Assembly: GCF_029379315.1 (NCBI RefSeq)
Contig: NZ_JAQYWQ010000082.1
Span: 1-33,419, forward strand
From: Nostoc sp. S13
Lineage (GTDB): Bacteria; Cyanobacteriota; Cyanobacteriia; Cyanobacteriales; Nostocaceae
Reading direction: 5' to 3'
Length of the DNA: 33,419 nucleotides
Part shown: in pieces, positions 7,821-15,913 of the stretch
How positions within the stretch are numbered: the stretch's first letter is position 1
Layout of the letters: each line of letters opens with the position of its first letter
Translations under genes and position numbers: made by a program
The notes under the pieces: model-generated
Database searches by the model: none
Told to the model about the DNA's origin: nothing
What the model saw: only the letters and a program-made list of their open reading frames with translations

Positions 7821-9857
7821 TCAATCTTCAACCATCTCCAACAATTGCGCCTCGCTTAACTGCGTAATTCCCAAGGAGAGCGCTTTTTCTAATTTAGAAC
7901 CGGCATCTTCTCCTACCACTAAATAATCTGTTTTTTTACTCACTGAATCAGTCACTTTTCCCCCAGCTTTTTGAATCAAAGCCTTGGTCTCATCTCGCTT
8001 TAAGGTTGGCAATGTTCCCGTAATTACAAAAGTTTTACCTGCAAACTTTTGATTACTATCACCAACTGTTTTTGTTTCCTCTGTGGTAGCTAATTGCAAT
8101 CCTTCTGCTTGCAAGCGTTTTATCAACATTTGGTTGGCATCGATCTGAAACCACTGATAGACAGATTGGGCAATTTCAGCACCGATACCGTAAATTCCTT
8201 CAATATCTGATTGCTTTGCTGTAGCTAACTGGTTTACAGTGAAATATTTCTGAGTCAACAATTGAGCATTGACACTGCCAACGTGACGGATGCCTAAACC
8301 ATACAATACCCTTGACCAAGGTTGGTTTTTGGATTGAGCGATCGCATCTACCAATTTCTCTGCCGACTTTTTCCCCATCCTTTCTAATGCAGATAATTTC
8401 TCTGCTGTCAACTCATATAAATCCGCAACGGAATGTACCAAACCTTTATCAACGAGTTGATACACCAACTTTTCGCCGATGCCTTTAATATCCAAGGCAT
8501 CACGACTTACCCAATGTTCAATGGAACCTTTAAGAATCGCTGCACAGGAAGCATTGACGCATCGAGTTACCGCCTCACCTGATTCTCGCACCACAGATTG
8601 ACCGCAAACTGGGCAATGGGTGGGCATAACAAATGGTTCGGTGTCAGTGGGACGGAGTTCTTTAAGTACCCTCACCACTTCTGGGATGATTTCGCCAGCT
8701 TTGCGGACAATCACAGTATCGCCAATGCGGATGTCTAATTGAGTAATGCGATCGCTATTATGTAAAGTCGCGCGGGAAACTGTTGTTCCCGCCAGTTGCA
8801 CAGGGAGCATTTCTGCTAACGGTGTTAACGCCCCCGTTCGTCCCACATTCACAGCAATATTTTCCACACGGGTAGGCGCTTCTTCGGCTGCGTACTTTAA
8901 TGCGATCGCCCAGCGAGGGAATTTCTGTGTAAAGCCTAGCTGTTCCTGAAGTTTAAAAGAATTCAGCTTCACTACTACCCCATCAGTCATGTAGGCTAAA
9001 TTCAGCCGTTCCGTATCCCAGTATTCATAATATTCTGCCACTTCTGCGATCGAGGCACAGAGTTTGTGGTTGGGGTTGACTCGAAAACCCATCTTTTCCA
9101 ACAACTCCAACGCTTCCCATTGGGTATTGGCAATACTGGTGTCATCTCTACCAGGAATGTGCAAAGTGTAGCCAAAGAAATCTAAGCGCCGTTTAGCCAC
9201 AATGCGGGAGTCTAGTTGCCTGAGTGTACCAGCTGCGGCATTACGGGGATTGGCAAATAATTGCTCACTTGCTTTTTGCCTTTGCTCGTTAATTTGTTTA
9301 AATACTTCTAAAGGCAAAAACGCCTCGCCTCGCACTTCCACCCTTTCCAGAATTTCTAACCCTTCAAAATTCAAACGCAAAGGAATTGAGCGAATTGTCC
9401 GCACATTTTGGGTGATATCTTCACCCATCACCCCATCACCCCTAGTTGTCCCCCTAACTAGAATGCCATCTTGGTAGGTAAGAGCCAAAGCAGAACCATC
9501 AATTTTGAGTTCAGTGACATATTCCACTGAGTCTATTTTAGATACTTGTCGCCGCCAACGCTGATCCCACCCTTGCAACTCATCGATATTAAACGCATTC
9601 TCCAGACTGTACAAGGGGATATTATGCCGCACCGAGGTAAACTGCGTATGCTTAAGTTCACCTACGCGCTGAGTCGGACTGTCTGGTGTCGTCAATTCTG
9701 GATATTGAATTTCCAGTTGTTGCAATTCTCGATATAGCTGGTCATAGACTGCATCCTCCATGATTGGTGCATCTAAAACATAATAAGCATAGCTGGCTTG
9801 TTGCAATAACTGGCGCAATTCTTCTATGCGCTTTACTTCAGGCTTAATCTGTGTCAT
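7821..9857 (-). CDS. ligA: NAD-dependent DNA ligase LigA
   Basis: The 678-residue product seals nicks in duplex DNA during replication and repair, using NAD+ to form an enzyme-AMP intermediate. The domain order is complete: the N-terminal Ia domain (residues 1-70), the adenylation domain with the KIDG motif (Lys118 is the AMP acceptor), the OB fold, a four-cysteine zinc finger (CPVCG...C...C), helix-hairpin-helix motifs (ALDIKGIGEK and similar) and a C-terminal BRCT domain beginning near GKTFVITGTLP. The length is normal for bacterial LigA. The start at ATG 9857 lacks a strong Shine-Dalgarno sequence, which is common in cyanobacteria. As an essential chromosomal gene it argues against a plasmid origin of the window. 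Confidence 0.97.
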   Translation of the reverse strand: MTQIKPEVKRIEELRQLLQQASYAYYVLDAPIMEDAVYDQLYRELQQLEIQYPELTTPDSPTQRVGELKHTQFTSVRHNIPLYSLENAFNIDELQGWDQRWRRQVSKIDSVEYVTELKIDGSALALTYQDGILVRGTTRGDGVMGEDITQNVRTIRSIPLRLNFEGLEILERVEVRGEAFLPLEVFKQINEQRQKASEQLFANPRNAAAGTLRQLDSRIVAKRRLDFFGYTLHIPGRDDTSIANTQWEALELLEKMGFRVNPNHKLCASIAEVAEYYEYWDTERLNLAYMTDGVVVKLNSFKLQEQLGFTQKFPRWAIALKYAAEEAPTRVENIAVNVGRTGALTPLAEMLPVQLAGTTVSRATLHNSDRITQLDIRIGDTVIVRKAGEIIPEVVRVLKELRPTDTEPFVMPTHCPVCGQSVVRESGEAVTRCVNASCAAILKGSIEHWVSRDALDIKGIGEKLVYQLVDKGLVHSVADLYELTAEKLSALERMGKKSAEKLVDAIAQSKNQPWSRVLYGLGIRHVGSVNAQLLTQKYFTVNQLATAKQSDIEGIYGIGAEIAQSVYQWFQIDANQMLIKRLQAEGLQLATTEETKTVGDSNQKFAGKTFVITGTLPTLKRDETKALIQKAGGKVTDSVSKKTDYLVVGEDAGSKLEKALSLGITQLSEAQLLEMVED

Positions 9858-10451
9858 TAGACTTATTACAAAATATCTAGCGAATACAATTTAAAGATGA
9901 TCAGCCCTGCTTTTGTAGGCTTTGTTTGGATAGCCGCGACTAACCGTCGTCGCGTCAAGGTACTTCATATAAAAACTGGGTTTGGCCAATCATGCCATTA
10001 GCAGAGGTACTTTGGGCAAACACTAGTACACTTTGGCGGAAGTTTGCTTACCTTTAACAAGGGGCTTAATCAATTGTCTGGTTAATTGAGATGGTAGCTG
10101 GATTTGAGCCAAGCTGTACTACAGATTTTTCCAGATTAGCGAATTTAACATTTGACATACAGCGCTTTCTGACAAGAAATCATTCCCTGTTCAACACCTC
10201 AAAATAATTTTTTCTTATAAAGGTAATTTTAACTGTCACAAAAGGAAGTTCTAGAGTACGGGCAGTAGGAAAACTGTCCATACTCTAGAACTGCTGTAAT
10301 TATTAGGAAGCAAGGGTTTAAGACCCCTACTATTGCGTAAGCTTGCCGCAGGGTACGGCTCTTTACGTGGCTCCTTTCTAGGAGGCAGGAGGGGTCGAAT
10401 CCTATAAGTGATTTGCTCCTTCTACCTCCTTCAATTCCTAGCCTTTAATGT
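9858..10451. other. Gene-free region with a long hairpin
   Basis: I see no gene here. The main structure is a hairpin at 10248-10291: GTTCTAGAGTA (10248-10258) pairs perfectly with TACTCTAGAAC (10281-10291). With two further mismatches that G-U pairing could accommodate in RNA, the stem extends to about 19 bp with a 6-nt loop. No U tract follows, so a small RNA or a mobile repeat is possible. Further along, 'agacccct...aggggtcg' and 'ctaggaggcaggagg' are repeat fragments. Confidence 0.5.
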
Positions 10452-10765
10452 TTATAGCGGTTCCCATTCAGATGCGGTACAACATTACATCACGAGGTGT
10501 AGGGGCTGTTCTGTGCCCATTGGTGTCAACTTAAGCCAAAACCCTTTTAAAACCTCGTTTCCAGCCTCTGGCTGGAAATGTTGCTCATTGCGGCTCTGCC
10601 ACTCTTTCTTGAGGCGGCAGCCCTCGCATAGGCATTCCAAGTCAGAGACTCTTGACAAGAAAATCTGTCAAAACTGGTTCTAAACTAACTTTTACGTTAA
10701 GTTTTCACCAATGGGTAGTGCCGTGCCCCTACGGGTGTACCTCACGTAAACGAGAACCGCTATAA
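10452..10765. repeat. 314-bp MITE-like foldback element
   Basis: TTATAGCGGTTC (10452-10463) and GAACCGCTATAA (10754-10765) are perfect 12-bp terminal inverted repeats. Sub-terminal blocks also mirror each other: 'taggggc...cccattggtg' on the left, and its complement 'caccaatggg...gcccctac' on the right. The inside carries a second palindrome (CCAGCCTCTGGCTGG). No transposase frame is present. This suits a non-autonomous element moved in trans. A 91-residue open frame across it is repeat-derived. Confidence 0.7.
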
Positions 10766-10874
10766 GGCATTTGAGCAATAAGATCTGAAATTAAGCAGTT
10801 GCTTATCCATTTCTTCATCGTTCTTGACCGATTCTGTATCAAATTTGAAATCTAGTCAAGAAGCTAAAACCATT

Positions 10875-11279
10875 TTATTTCAGAGATGCCAAAGTCCGGT
10901 TTCCAATTATTCCGTCTGCTCTTAACCCTTTAGCCTTTTGAAATTGGATCACCGCTAAACGTGTCTTGTTATCAAAGACACCATTCACACTCGCAGTATA
11001 GAATCCTTGCTGCTTTAAAGAATTCTGAGCAGTTTTCACTGCCTCTCCTCTGCTACCTACTCTCAGTACACTACTATGGTTTGCCGCAGTACTAGACCTG
11101 TGCTTGCCATGAAGCTTTTGGACAGCATTAGGCTTTTTCATGGTGTTGCCCGGCTGGCTATTTTGAGCAACGTAGGAAGTATTAGTCGTATTGTGGCTTT
11201 TATTATTGGTTAAAGAGTAAGCAGGTACAGCAGCAGCTAAAGTCAAGGCAGGGAGCAAAGCAAGTACTTTCCAATTCAT
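10875..11279 (-). CDS. Secreted peptidoglycan-binding (PG_binding_1) protein
   Basis: The 134-residue product has a signal peptide (MNWKVLALLPALTLAAAVPA, cleavage probably near AYS) and a disordered Asn/Ser/Thr/Lys linker. A single peptidoglycan-binding type 1 domain follows at about residues 70-134 (VLRVGSRGEAVKTAQNSLKQ, ...GVFDNKTRLAVIQFQKAKGL, DGIIGNRTLASL). It should bind the cell wall in the periplasm. No catalytic domain is attached, so it may be an accessory wall-binding protein. AAGGAA lies 9 nt before the ATG at 11279. It stands alone, with a MITE-like element downstream and about 370 bp of gene-free sequence upstream that holds its promoter and a VOC-family remnant. Confidence 0.88.
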   Translation of the reverse strand: MNWKVLALLPALTLAAAVPAYSLTNNKSHNTTNTSYVAQNSQPGNTMKKPNAVQKLHGKHRSSTAANHSSVLRVGSRGEAVKTAQNSLKQQGFYTASVNGVFDNKTRLAVIQFQKAKGLRADGIIGNRTLASLK

Positions 11280-11525
11280 CTTTTTGTTCCTTCTAACTAT
11301 GAGAATTATTAAATTTTGATTAGAAGAATCATCCTAATAAGGGTTAGTGGCTTATAGTGATTCTTCTCCGTAAACTCTGGTGTGTGGGTTTATTATAGAA
11401 TGAGCCTATTTTTTACCCCAGAGCTTTAGCATCACACGTTATTTTGACAGAGCTATGGCAAGATTGTGACGAAAGCATGACCAATTTATTTAGAATTGTG
11501 TCGCACAATGCCTTATTATTGATTG

Positions 11526-11591
11526 CTAAAATACTTCTGCAATTAGCAACATTCCATGTCCGTCAGGGTCTCTAACTAGACAAACCATTGG
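11526..11591 (-). pseudogene. C-terminal remnant of a glyoxalase/VOC-family gene
   Basis: The minus strand encodes PMVCLVRDPDGHGMLLIAEV followed by F and a TAG stop. The 'RDPDGH-(M/L)LL' pattern is the hallmark C-terminus of vicinal-oxygen-chelate (glyoxalase/bleomycin-resistance) proteins. The frame is interrupted by a stop codon about 20 residues upstream, and no other part of the domain is visible. It is therefore a short relic between the peptidoglycan-binding gene and NDH-2. Confidence 0.5.
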
Positions 11592-11649
11592 TACGAGTAC
11601 GCATAGTCATCAATCAAGGCTCCCTTTCCCCTTTCCCAATTCTCAATCC

Positions 11650-13017
11650 CTAGTCCCTTTTCTCTTCATCACCTAACATTTTCAATAATTTTCTGGCAAT
11701 TAAAACGCCCATAACTCCGGCACCAACTAATTCCACGGCTTGCACCACTTTTTTTCCTACATCTTGAGAGTTGAGGTGATGATGAAAAATTTCCTCATTC
11801 ACCCATTCAGTTGTGGCTTTGAAATCATGAATTGGTGTTGGCAATAGCGTTAAATAAGTGCCATGACGAATTAAATGTCCGGGTTCGCCTGCAACTTCAA
11901 AAACATTGAATAAGTTAGCAGCAGCCTCATTTATCCCTAATTTCAAGAGAGTTCCACGGATGTTAATCTTAGCCGGTTTGGGGTCTTGTCCCAACGCTAA
12001 TGCTTTCAAATTACTAGCAATATTAGCCCCTTGTTGATAAGCCACTTGAGCTGTAGGTGGTAGAGAATTATCATGAACTGCCACACAATCACCACCTGCA
12101 AAAACTTCTGGAAAGTCGAGCAATTGCATGGTAGGAGTAACTAGGAGGCGATCGCTATGATCCCGATGTTCTTTGGGAATTGGCAAATCTTTAATCAGTG
12201 GATGAGTCGAAGTCCCAGCTGTCCAGATTGTAGTATGTGTTGCTAATGTCTCGATTTGCTCATTGCGCTTATATTCAATTGCGTTCGGATGAATAGCAGT
12301 GGCTTCTGCTCCCGTGAGTATTTCAATTGGCACAATGCGTTTTTTCAATTCCCGTTCGGCAATTTCACGTAATGGGTCATTAATATCACCATTGAGGATT
12401 TGTTTATCGTGATTGAGCAGTACCACGCGAATTTCACTCTGATTCCCTCCTAAAGCGCTATACCAATGTGGCAGAAAATCAGCTAAAGTTGCTGCCATTT
12501 CTACACCAGAAGCACCACCACCAACTACAGCTACTGTTAATAGTTTCCGACGTTGTTCTAAATCTTCAGTTTGCAGTGCTTGTTGTAAACGATCGCGTAA
12601 ATGCCGCTCCAGAGCGATCGCATCTTCTTGTGTCCAGAAAGGAAGGGCATTTTCTTTGGCTCCCTCAACTTGATGATAGCCAGTAACGCTACCCAAAGCT
12701 AATACTAAGTTGCTGTAATTGTAGGAGTTTCCTGAAGTTAATTTGACTGCCTTTTGATGCAAGTCTATTGACTGCACTGTATCTTGAACAAAGATGACAC
12801 CACTACCTTTAAGTAATTCCGAAAACCGTGGTACTACTTGGAAGTTATCCATCTCGCCATCGAAATATTCATAGAGTAACGGTTTAAAGCAAAAGCGCTC
12901 GTCTTTATCAATCAAAATCACAGAGCGAGGATAATTTTCGTGAGCTAAGTGCAAGGCTGTAAATAACCCGGCAAAGCCACCACCGACAATCACAGTTTGA
13001 TAAACTGGGTTGTTCAT
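11650..13017 (-). CDS. Type II NADH dehydrogenase (NDH-2)
   Basis: The 455-residue flavoprotein should pass electrons from NAD(P)H to plastoquinone without pumping protons, at the cytoplasmic face of the membrane. An N-terminal FAD-binding Rossmann motif (VIVGGGFAGLFTALHLA) and a central NAD-binding motif (VAVVGGGASGVEMA) are present, with the second FAD contact at VFAGGDCVAV. The C-terminal segment (VVQAVELVGAGVMGVLIARKLL) is amphipathic/hydrophobic and would attach it to the membrane. GGAAGGAA precedes ATG 13017. It lies last in the minus-strand cluster downstream of ctaC-D-E and the 81-residue membrane protein, with a 54-bp gap. Co-expression with the quinol oxidase would give a two-enzyme NADH:oxygen pathway. 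Confidence 0.92.
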   Translation of the reverse strand: MNNPVYQTVIVGGGFAGLFTALHLAHENYPRSVILIDKDERFCFKPLLYEYFDGEMDNFQVVPRFSELLKGSGVIFVQDTVQSIDLHQKAVKLTSGNSYNYSNLVLALGSVTGYHQVEGAKENALPFWTQEDAIALERHLRDRLQQALQTEDLEQRRKLLTVAVVGGGASGVEMAATLADFLPHWYSALGGNQSEIRVVLLNHDKQILNGDINDPLREIAERELKKRIVPIEILTGAEATAIHPNAIEYKRNEQIETLATHTTIWTAGTSTHPLIKDLPIPKEHRDHSDRLLVTPTMQLLDFPEVFAGGDCVAVHDNSLPPTAQVAYQQGANIASNLKALALGQDPKPAKINIRGTLLKLGINEAAANLFNVFEVAGEPGHLIRHGTYLTLLPTPIHDFKATTEWVNEEIFHHHLNSQDVGKKVVQAVELVGAGVMGVLIARKLLKMLGDEEKRD

Positions 13018-13071
13018 ATAATTCCTTCCAAATATTGTGAAATCAAGATGTTCAATTAATCAGAGCTTCTC

Positions 13072-13317
13072 CTATAGGAATAAAAACAAAGCAATCAAAC
13101 TAACGCTGAGGATCACAGCCAATGCAATCGCGTATTCAACTCTTCGACTAAAAAATCCCACAGCAGCAACCAAGGCGATCGCTAGCCCGATAATGCCAAT
13201 ATATTGCTCTTTCTGTAAATTGTGTGCAATTAGTGGGTCTTTATCTGGTGGTGGACTTTCTTGAACTGCTTTTGGGGCGAGTTCTGACGCTGGTATTTCT
13301 TGGATGAATAAATTCAT
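13072..13317 (-). CDS. Small two-helix membrane protein of the terminal-oxidase cluster
   Basis: The 81-residue product has a polar, Pro-rich N-terminus and two adjoining hydrophobic segments near residues 39-55 and 62-81 (IGIIGLAIALVAAVGFF; YAIALAVILSVSLIALFLFL). AGGAG lies upstream of ATG 13317. It sits 36 bp downstream of ctaE and 54 bp upstream of NDH-2 on the same strand, so it is almost certainly in the operon. The size and topology suit a subunit IV-like or assembly component of the oxidase, but that role is inferred from position only. Confidence 0.8.
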   Translation of the reverse strand: MNLFIQEIPASELAPKAVQESPPPDKDPLIAHNLQKEQYIGIIGLAIALVAAVGFFSRRVEYAIALAVILSVSLIALFLFL

Positions 13318-13353
13318 AAGTTACTCCTGAAAATACTTGGTTAACTGAAGGTT

Positions 13354-14019
13354 TTATGCCCGCCAAAGATAGAGAAGCGAGAAAAGAAAGACCCAAACTA
13401 CATCAACAAAGTGCCAAAATAGAGTAGTCGCACTTGTACCGAAGTGAGTCTTATTATAATTGCCTGGAATGAATGAGCGAATCAGCATAATTATCTGAAG
13501 CACAACACCAGCCAGAACGTGTAGACCGTGGAAACCTGTCAGCAAGTAAAATGTGGAACCAACTAATCCGGTATTGAGCTTGAAATCGAGATTTTTCCAC
13601 TCAATTAACAGACCGATCAGAAAGTAGATTCCCATTGCGATCGTTATCAGCCATAGCCAGCGAAATTTCCTGAGTTGATTACGCTTGAGAGCATTTTCTG
13701 CTGGTTGAATGACCAAGCTACTGGAAAGTAGCACCACCGTGTTAATAATCACAAAAGTAGATAATTTCGGTCCGGAAACACCAGGTGGTAGCCAGTTAGC
13801 TACCGTTAATCGCAGAGCAACATATGTCAGGATAAAACTTAAGAAGATGATGCTCTCTGACAGCAGGAACACGGTAAACCCGAACATCCCTTTACCATGA
13901 TGATCTTCATGACTCCCACCACCACTTGGCAGGAAGCGCTGCAACCAATTTGGTAGGCGTCGCCGCCACTCTTCAAAACGGATCGGACTTTCATCTAAAT
14001 GAATGGGGCGACGTTGCAT
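13354..14019 (-). CDS. ctaE: Heme-copper oxidase subunit III (ARTO cluster)
   Basis: The 221-residue product has five predicted membrane helices after a polar N-terminus, the usual form of a bacterial five-helix subunit III. Recognisable family segments are FTVFLLSESIIFLSFILTYV, the helix LVGSTFYLLTGFHGLHVLAG with its conserved HG-H pattern, and the end segment FWHFVDVVWVFLFSLLYLW. It belongs to the oxidase encoded by the upstream ctaC and ctaD. It is separated from ctaD by 238 bp of repeats rather than the short gap expected in an operon, so it may need read-through or its own promoter. Shine-Dalgarno sequence before ATG 14019 is weak. Confidence 0.93.
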   Translation of the reverse strand: MQRRPIHLDESPIRFEEWRRRLPNWLQRFLPSGGGSHEDHHGKGMFGFTVFLLSESIIFLSFILTYVALRLTVANWLPPGVSGPKLSTFVIINTVVLLSSSLVIQPAENALKRNQLRKFRWLWLITIAMGIYFLIGLLIEWKNLDFKLNTGLVGSTFYLLTGFHGLHVLAGVVLQIIMLIRSFIPGNYNKTHFGTSATTLFWHFVDVVWVFLFSLLYLWRA

Positions 14020-14257
14020 AATTCAACTGGGACATTGGGCATTGGGCATTGGGCATTGGGCATTGGGCATTGGGCATTGGGCTTTGGTTCTCCTCAGTAA
14101 TCAGTAAAAGGTGTTTTATCCGAATGGCACTGAGTTAAAATACAGCCCTTGCCCTGACCAGAGGTAAAACCTCTCGGAATACATTCCTAGCCTGGAGGCT
14201 CTTAAGGAGGCAACACAAGCCTTTGGGCTTTACAAGCGTGCGATTCGTGTTTTATCC
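14020..14257. repeat. Repeat insertion inside the oxidase operon
   Basis: Six perfect tandem copies of GGGCATT (14037-14078) and one variant (14079-14085) lie just upstream of ctaE. They are followed by hairpin-rich sequence including AGAGGTAAAACCTCT (14160-14174) and 'ggaggctcttaaggaggc'. I see no gene. The heptamers are prone to copy-number change. Confidence 0.85.
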
Positions 14258-15913
14258 TTACTCACCGTTATCAGAATTTTCTATTACTGAGTATTTGGGA
14301 TCGCCGTAGTCGTAAGGGGGTCTTGTGACAACCGGAATCTCTGCAAAATTATCTCGCGGAGGTGGTGAAGTGGTTGTCCATTCCAATCCGGTAGCGTGCC
14401 AAGGATTATTAACTGCCCTCGGCCCGTATAGCCAAGAACCGACAATATTGGCTATAAAGGGCAGAGTAGATACTCCCAGTAAGAATCCCGCTAGACTAGC
14501 GATGACGTTCCATCCTTGATACCGTGGATCGTAGGAAGATACTCGGCGCAGCATTCCTTGCAAACCTAATGGGTGCATAGAAAAGAAGGTAATATTGGCA
14601 GGGATAAAGGTCAGCCAAAAATGCAGCTTGCCCCAGCCTTCAGCGTACATCCTTCCAGTTATTTTGGGAAACCAGAAATAAATGGCTGCGAAGATTGCCA
14701 TCGTGATGGTATTAAAGACGATGTAGTGGAAGTGACCCACCACAAAGTAAGTGTTGTTGACGTGAATATCAAACGGCGTTGCAGCAAGCATAACTCCAGT
14801 TACGCCACCGAAAATAAACATGGCTGCACTTCCCATAGCAAATAGCATTGGTGTTTCTAAATGCAGCTTGCTTTTCCAGATAGTGGCAGTCCAAGCGAAC
14901 GCCTTAACGCCAGTAGGTATAGCAACTAACATTGAGGTGGCCATGAAAGTCATCCGCATCCAGCCAGGGGTGGCACTGGTGAACATGTGATGCACCCAAA
15001 CGAAGATGCTGATAAAAGCAATACCTAATGAGGCGATCGCCACTGACCGATAGCCAAATAGGGGATTGCGCGAAAAAGCTGGCAGAACTTCCGCAATAAT
15101 ACCGAAGGCTGGTAACGCCATGATATAAACTGCTGGGTGAGAGTAGAACCAGAATAAATGCTGGTAGATAATCGGATCGCCATTCTCTTCAGGTTTGAAG
15201 AATTGCGTACCGAAAGCAAGGTCTAACAACAGTAGGATCAGCGCACCTGTCAGGGCTGGTAAATTAACCAGCTGCAACAACTGGGCGCTGAGAACCGACC
15301 AAACAAACACAGGCATCCGAAAAAACGTCATCCCTGGCGATCGCATCCAAAAGATGGTAGTCACAAAATTCACAGCCCCCATGATGGAGGAAATGCCGAT
15401 CAATATTAGACTGACGATCCAAATCAATTCACCGTTAATTAGTTGACCGGGCGGAAATTGCAAACTGACTGGTGGATAAGACCACCAACCAGCCTGTGCA
15501 GTCCCATTAGGTAGCAAGAAGCTAGATATTAGCAAAATACCTGCTGGTGGCAGAATCCAAAAAGAGATGGCATTAAGTAAAGGAAACGCCATATCCCGCG
15601 CTCCAATCATTAACGGCACTAGGTAGTTAGAAAGTCCGGCATTGAACGGGATAATCCAGAGGAAAATCATGATCGTGCCGTGCATGGTGAACAAGCCGTT
15701 GTAAAGAGGGCGGTCAACCAGATTAGATTCGGGGGTGAGGAGTTCGGCACGAATGATCATCGCCAACAGCCCGCCAATCAGGAAGAAAATAAACGTCATC
15801 ACCATGTACTGAACACCGATCACCTTATGGTCAGTGCTGAAGCTGAAATATTGCCGCCAGCCATCAACAGGCTCTCTATCCTCGGCGATCGCTTCAGTGA
15901 ATTCATGTGTCAT
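14258..15913 (-). CDS. ctaD: Heme-copper oxidase subunit I (ARTO cluster)
   Basis: The 551-residue product is the catalytic subunit that reduces oxygen to water at a heme-CuB centre in the membrane. About 12 helices are evident. Visible ligand and channel motifs: the low-spin heme His in TMHGTIMIF, the CuB/cross-linked Tyr helix in FYSHPAVYIMALP, the CuB His pair in WVHHMF, and the heme ligands in GHFHYIVF. The motif is YSHPAV instead of GHPEV, which marks the A2 subfamily that lacks the D-channel glutamate. The ATG at 15913 overlaps the end of ctaC by 11 bp, with GGAAGG within the ctaC tail as ribosome-binding site, so the two are translationally linked. Confidence 0.96.
   Translation of the reverse strand: MTHEFTEAIAEDREPVDGWRQYFSFSTDHKVIGVQYMVMTFIFFLIGGLLAMIIRAELLTPESNLVDRPLYNGLFTMHGTIMIFLWIIPFNAGLSNYLVPLMIGARDMAFPLLNAISFWILPPAGILLISSFLLPNGTAQAGWWSYPPVSLQFPPGQLINGELIWIVSLILIGISSIMGAVNFVTTIFWMRSPGMTFFRMPVFVWSVLSAQLLQLVNLPALTGALILLLLDLAFGTQFFKPEENGDPIIYQHLFWFYSHPAVYIMALPAFGIIAEVLPAFSRNPLFGYRSVAIASLGIAFISIFVWVHHMFTSATPGWMRMTFMATSMLVAIPTGVKAFAWTATIWKSKLHLETPMLFAMGSAAMFIFGGVTGVMLAATPFDIHVNNTYFVVGHFHYIVFNTITMAIFAAIYFWFPKITGRMYAEGWGKLHFWLTFIPANITFFSMHPLGLQGMLRRVSSYDPRYQGWNVIASLAGFLLGVSTLPFIANIVGSWLYGPRAVNNPWHATGLEWTTTSPPPRDNFAEIPVVTRPPYDYGDPKYSVIENSDNGE

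Noticed and set aside
7290..7831. Three overlapping ORFs on both strands between the small membrane protein and ligA
   Set aside because: They run through iterated Nostoc repeats, their residues are repeat translations, and they lack ribosome-binding sites.
10408..10683. 91-residue plus-strand ORF
   Set aside because: It crosses the end of the foldback element at 10452 and is composed of repeat sequence.
14037..14085. CRISPR-like regular repeats
   Set aside because: The units are 7 bp with no spacers between them, and no cas genes are present; it is a heptamer tandem repeat.
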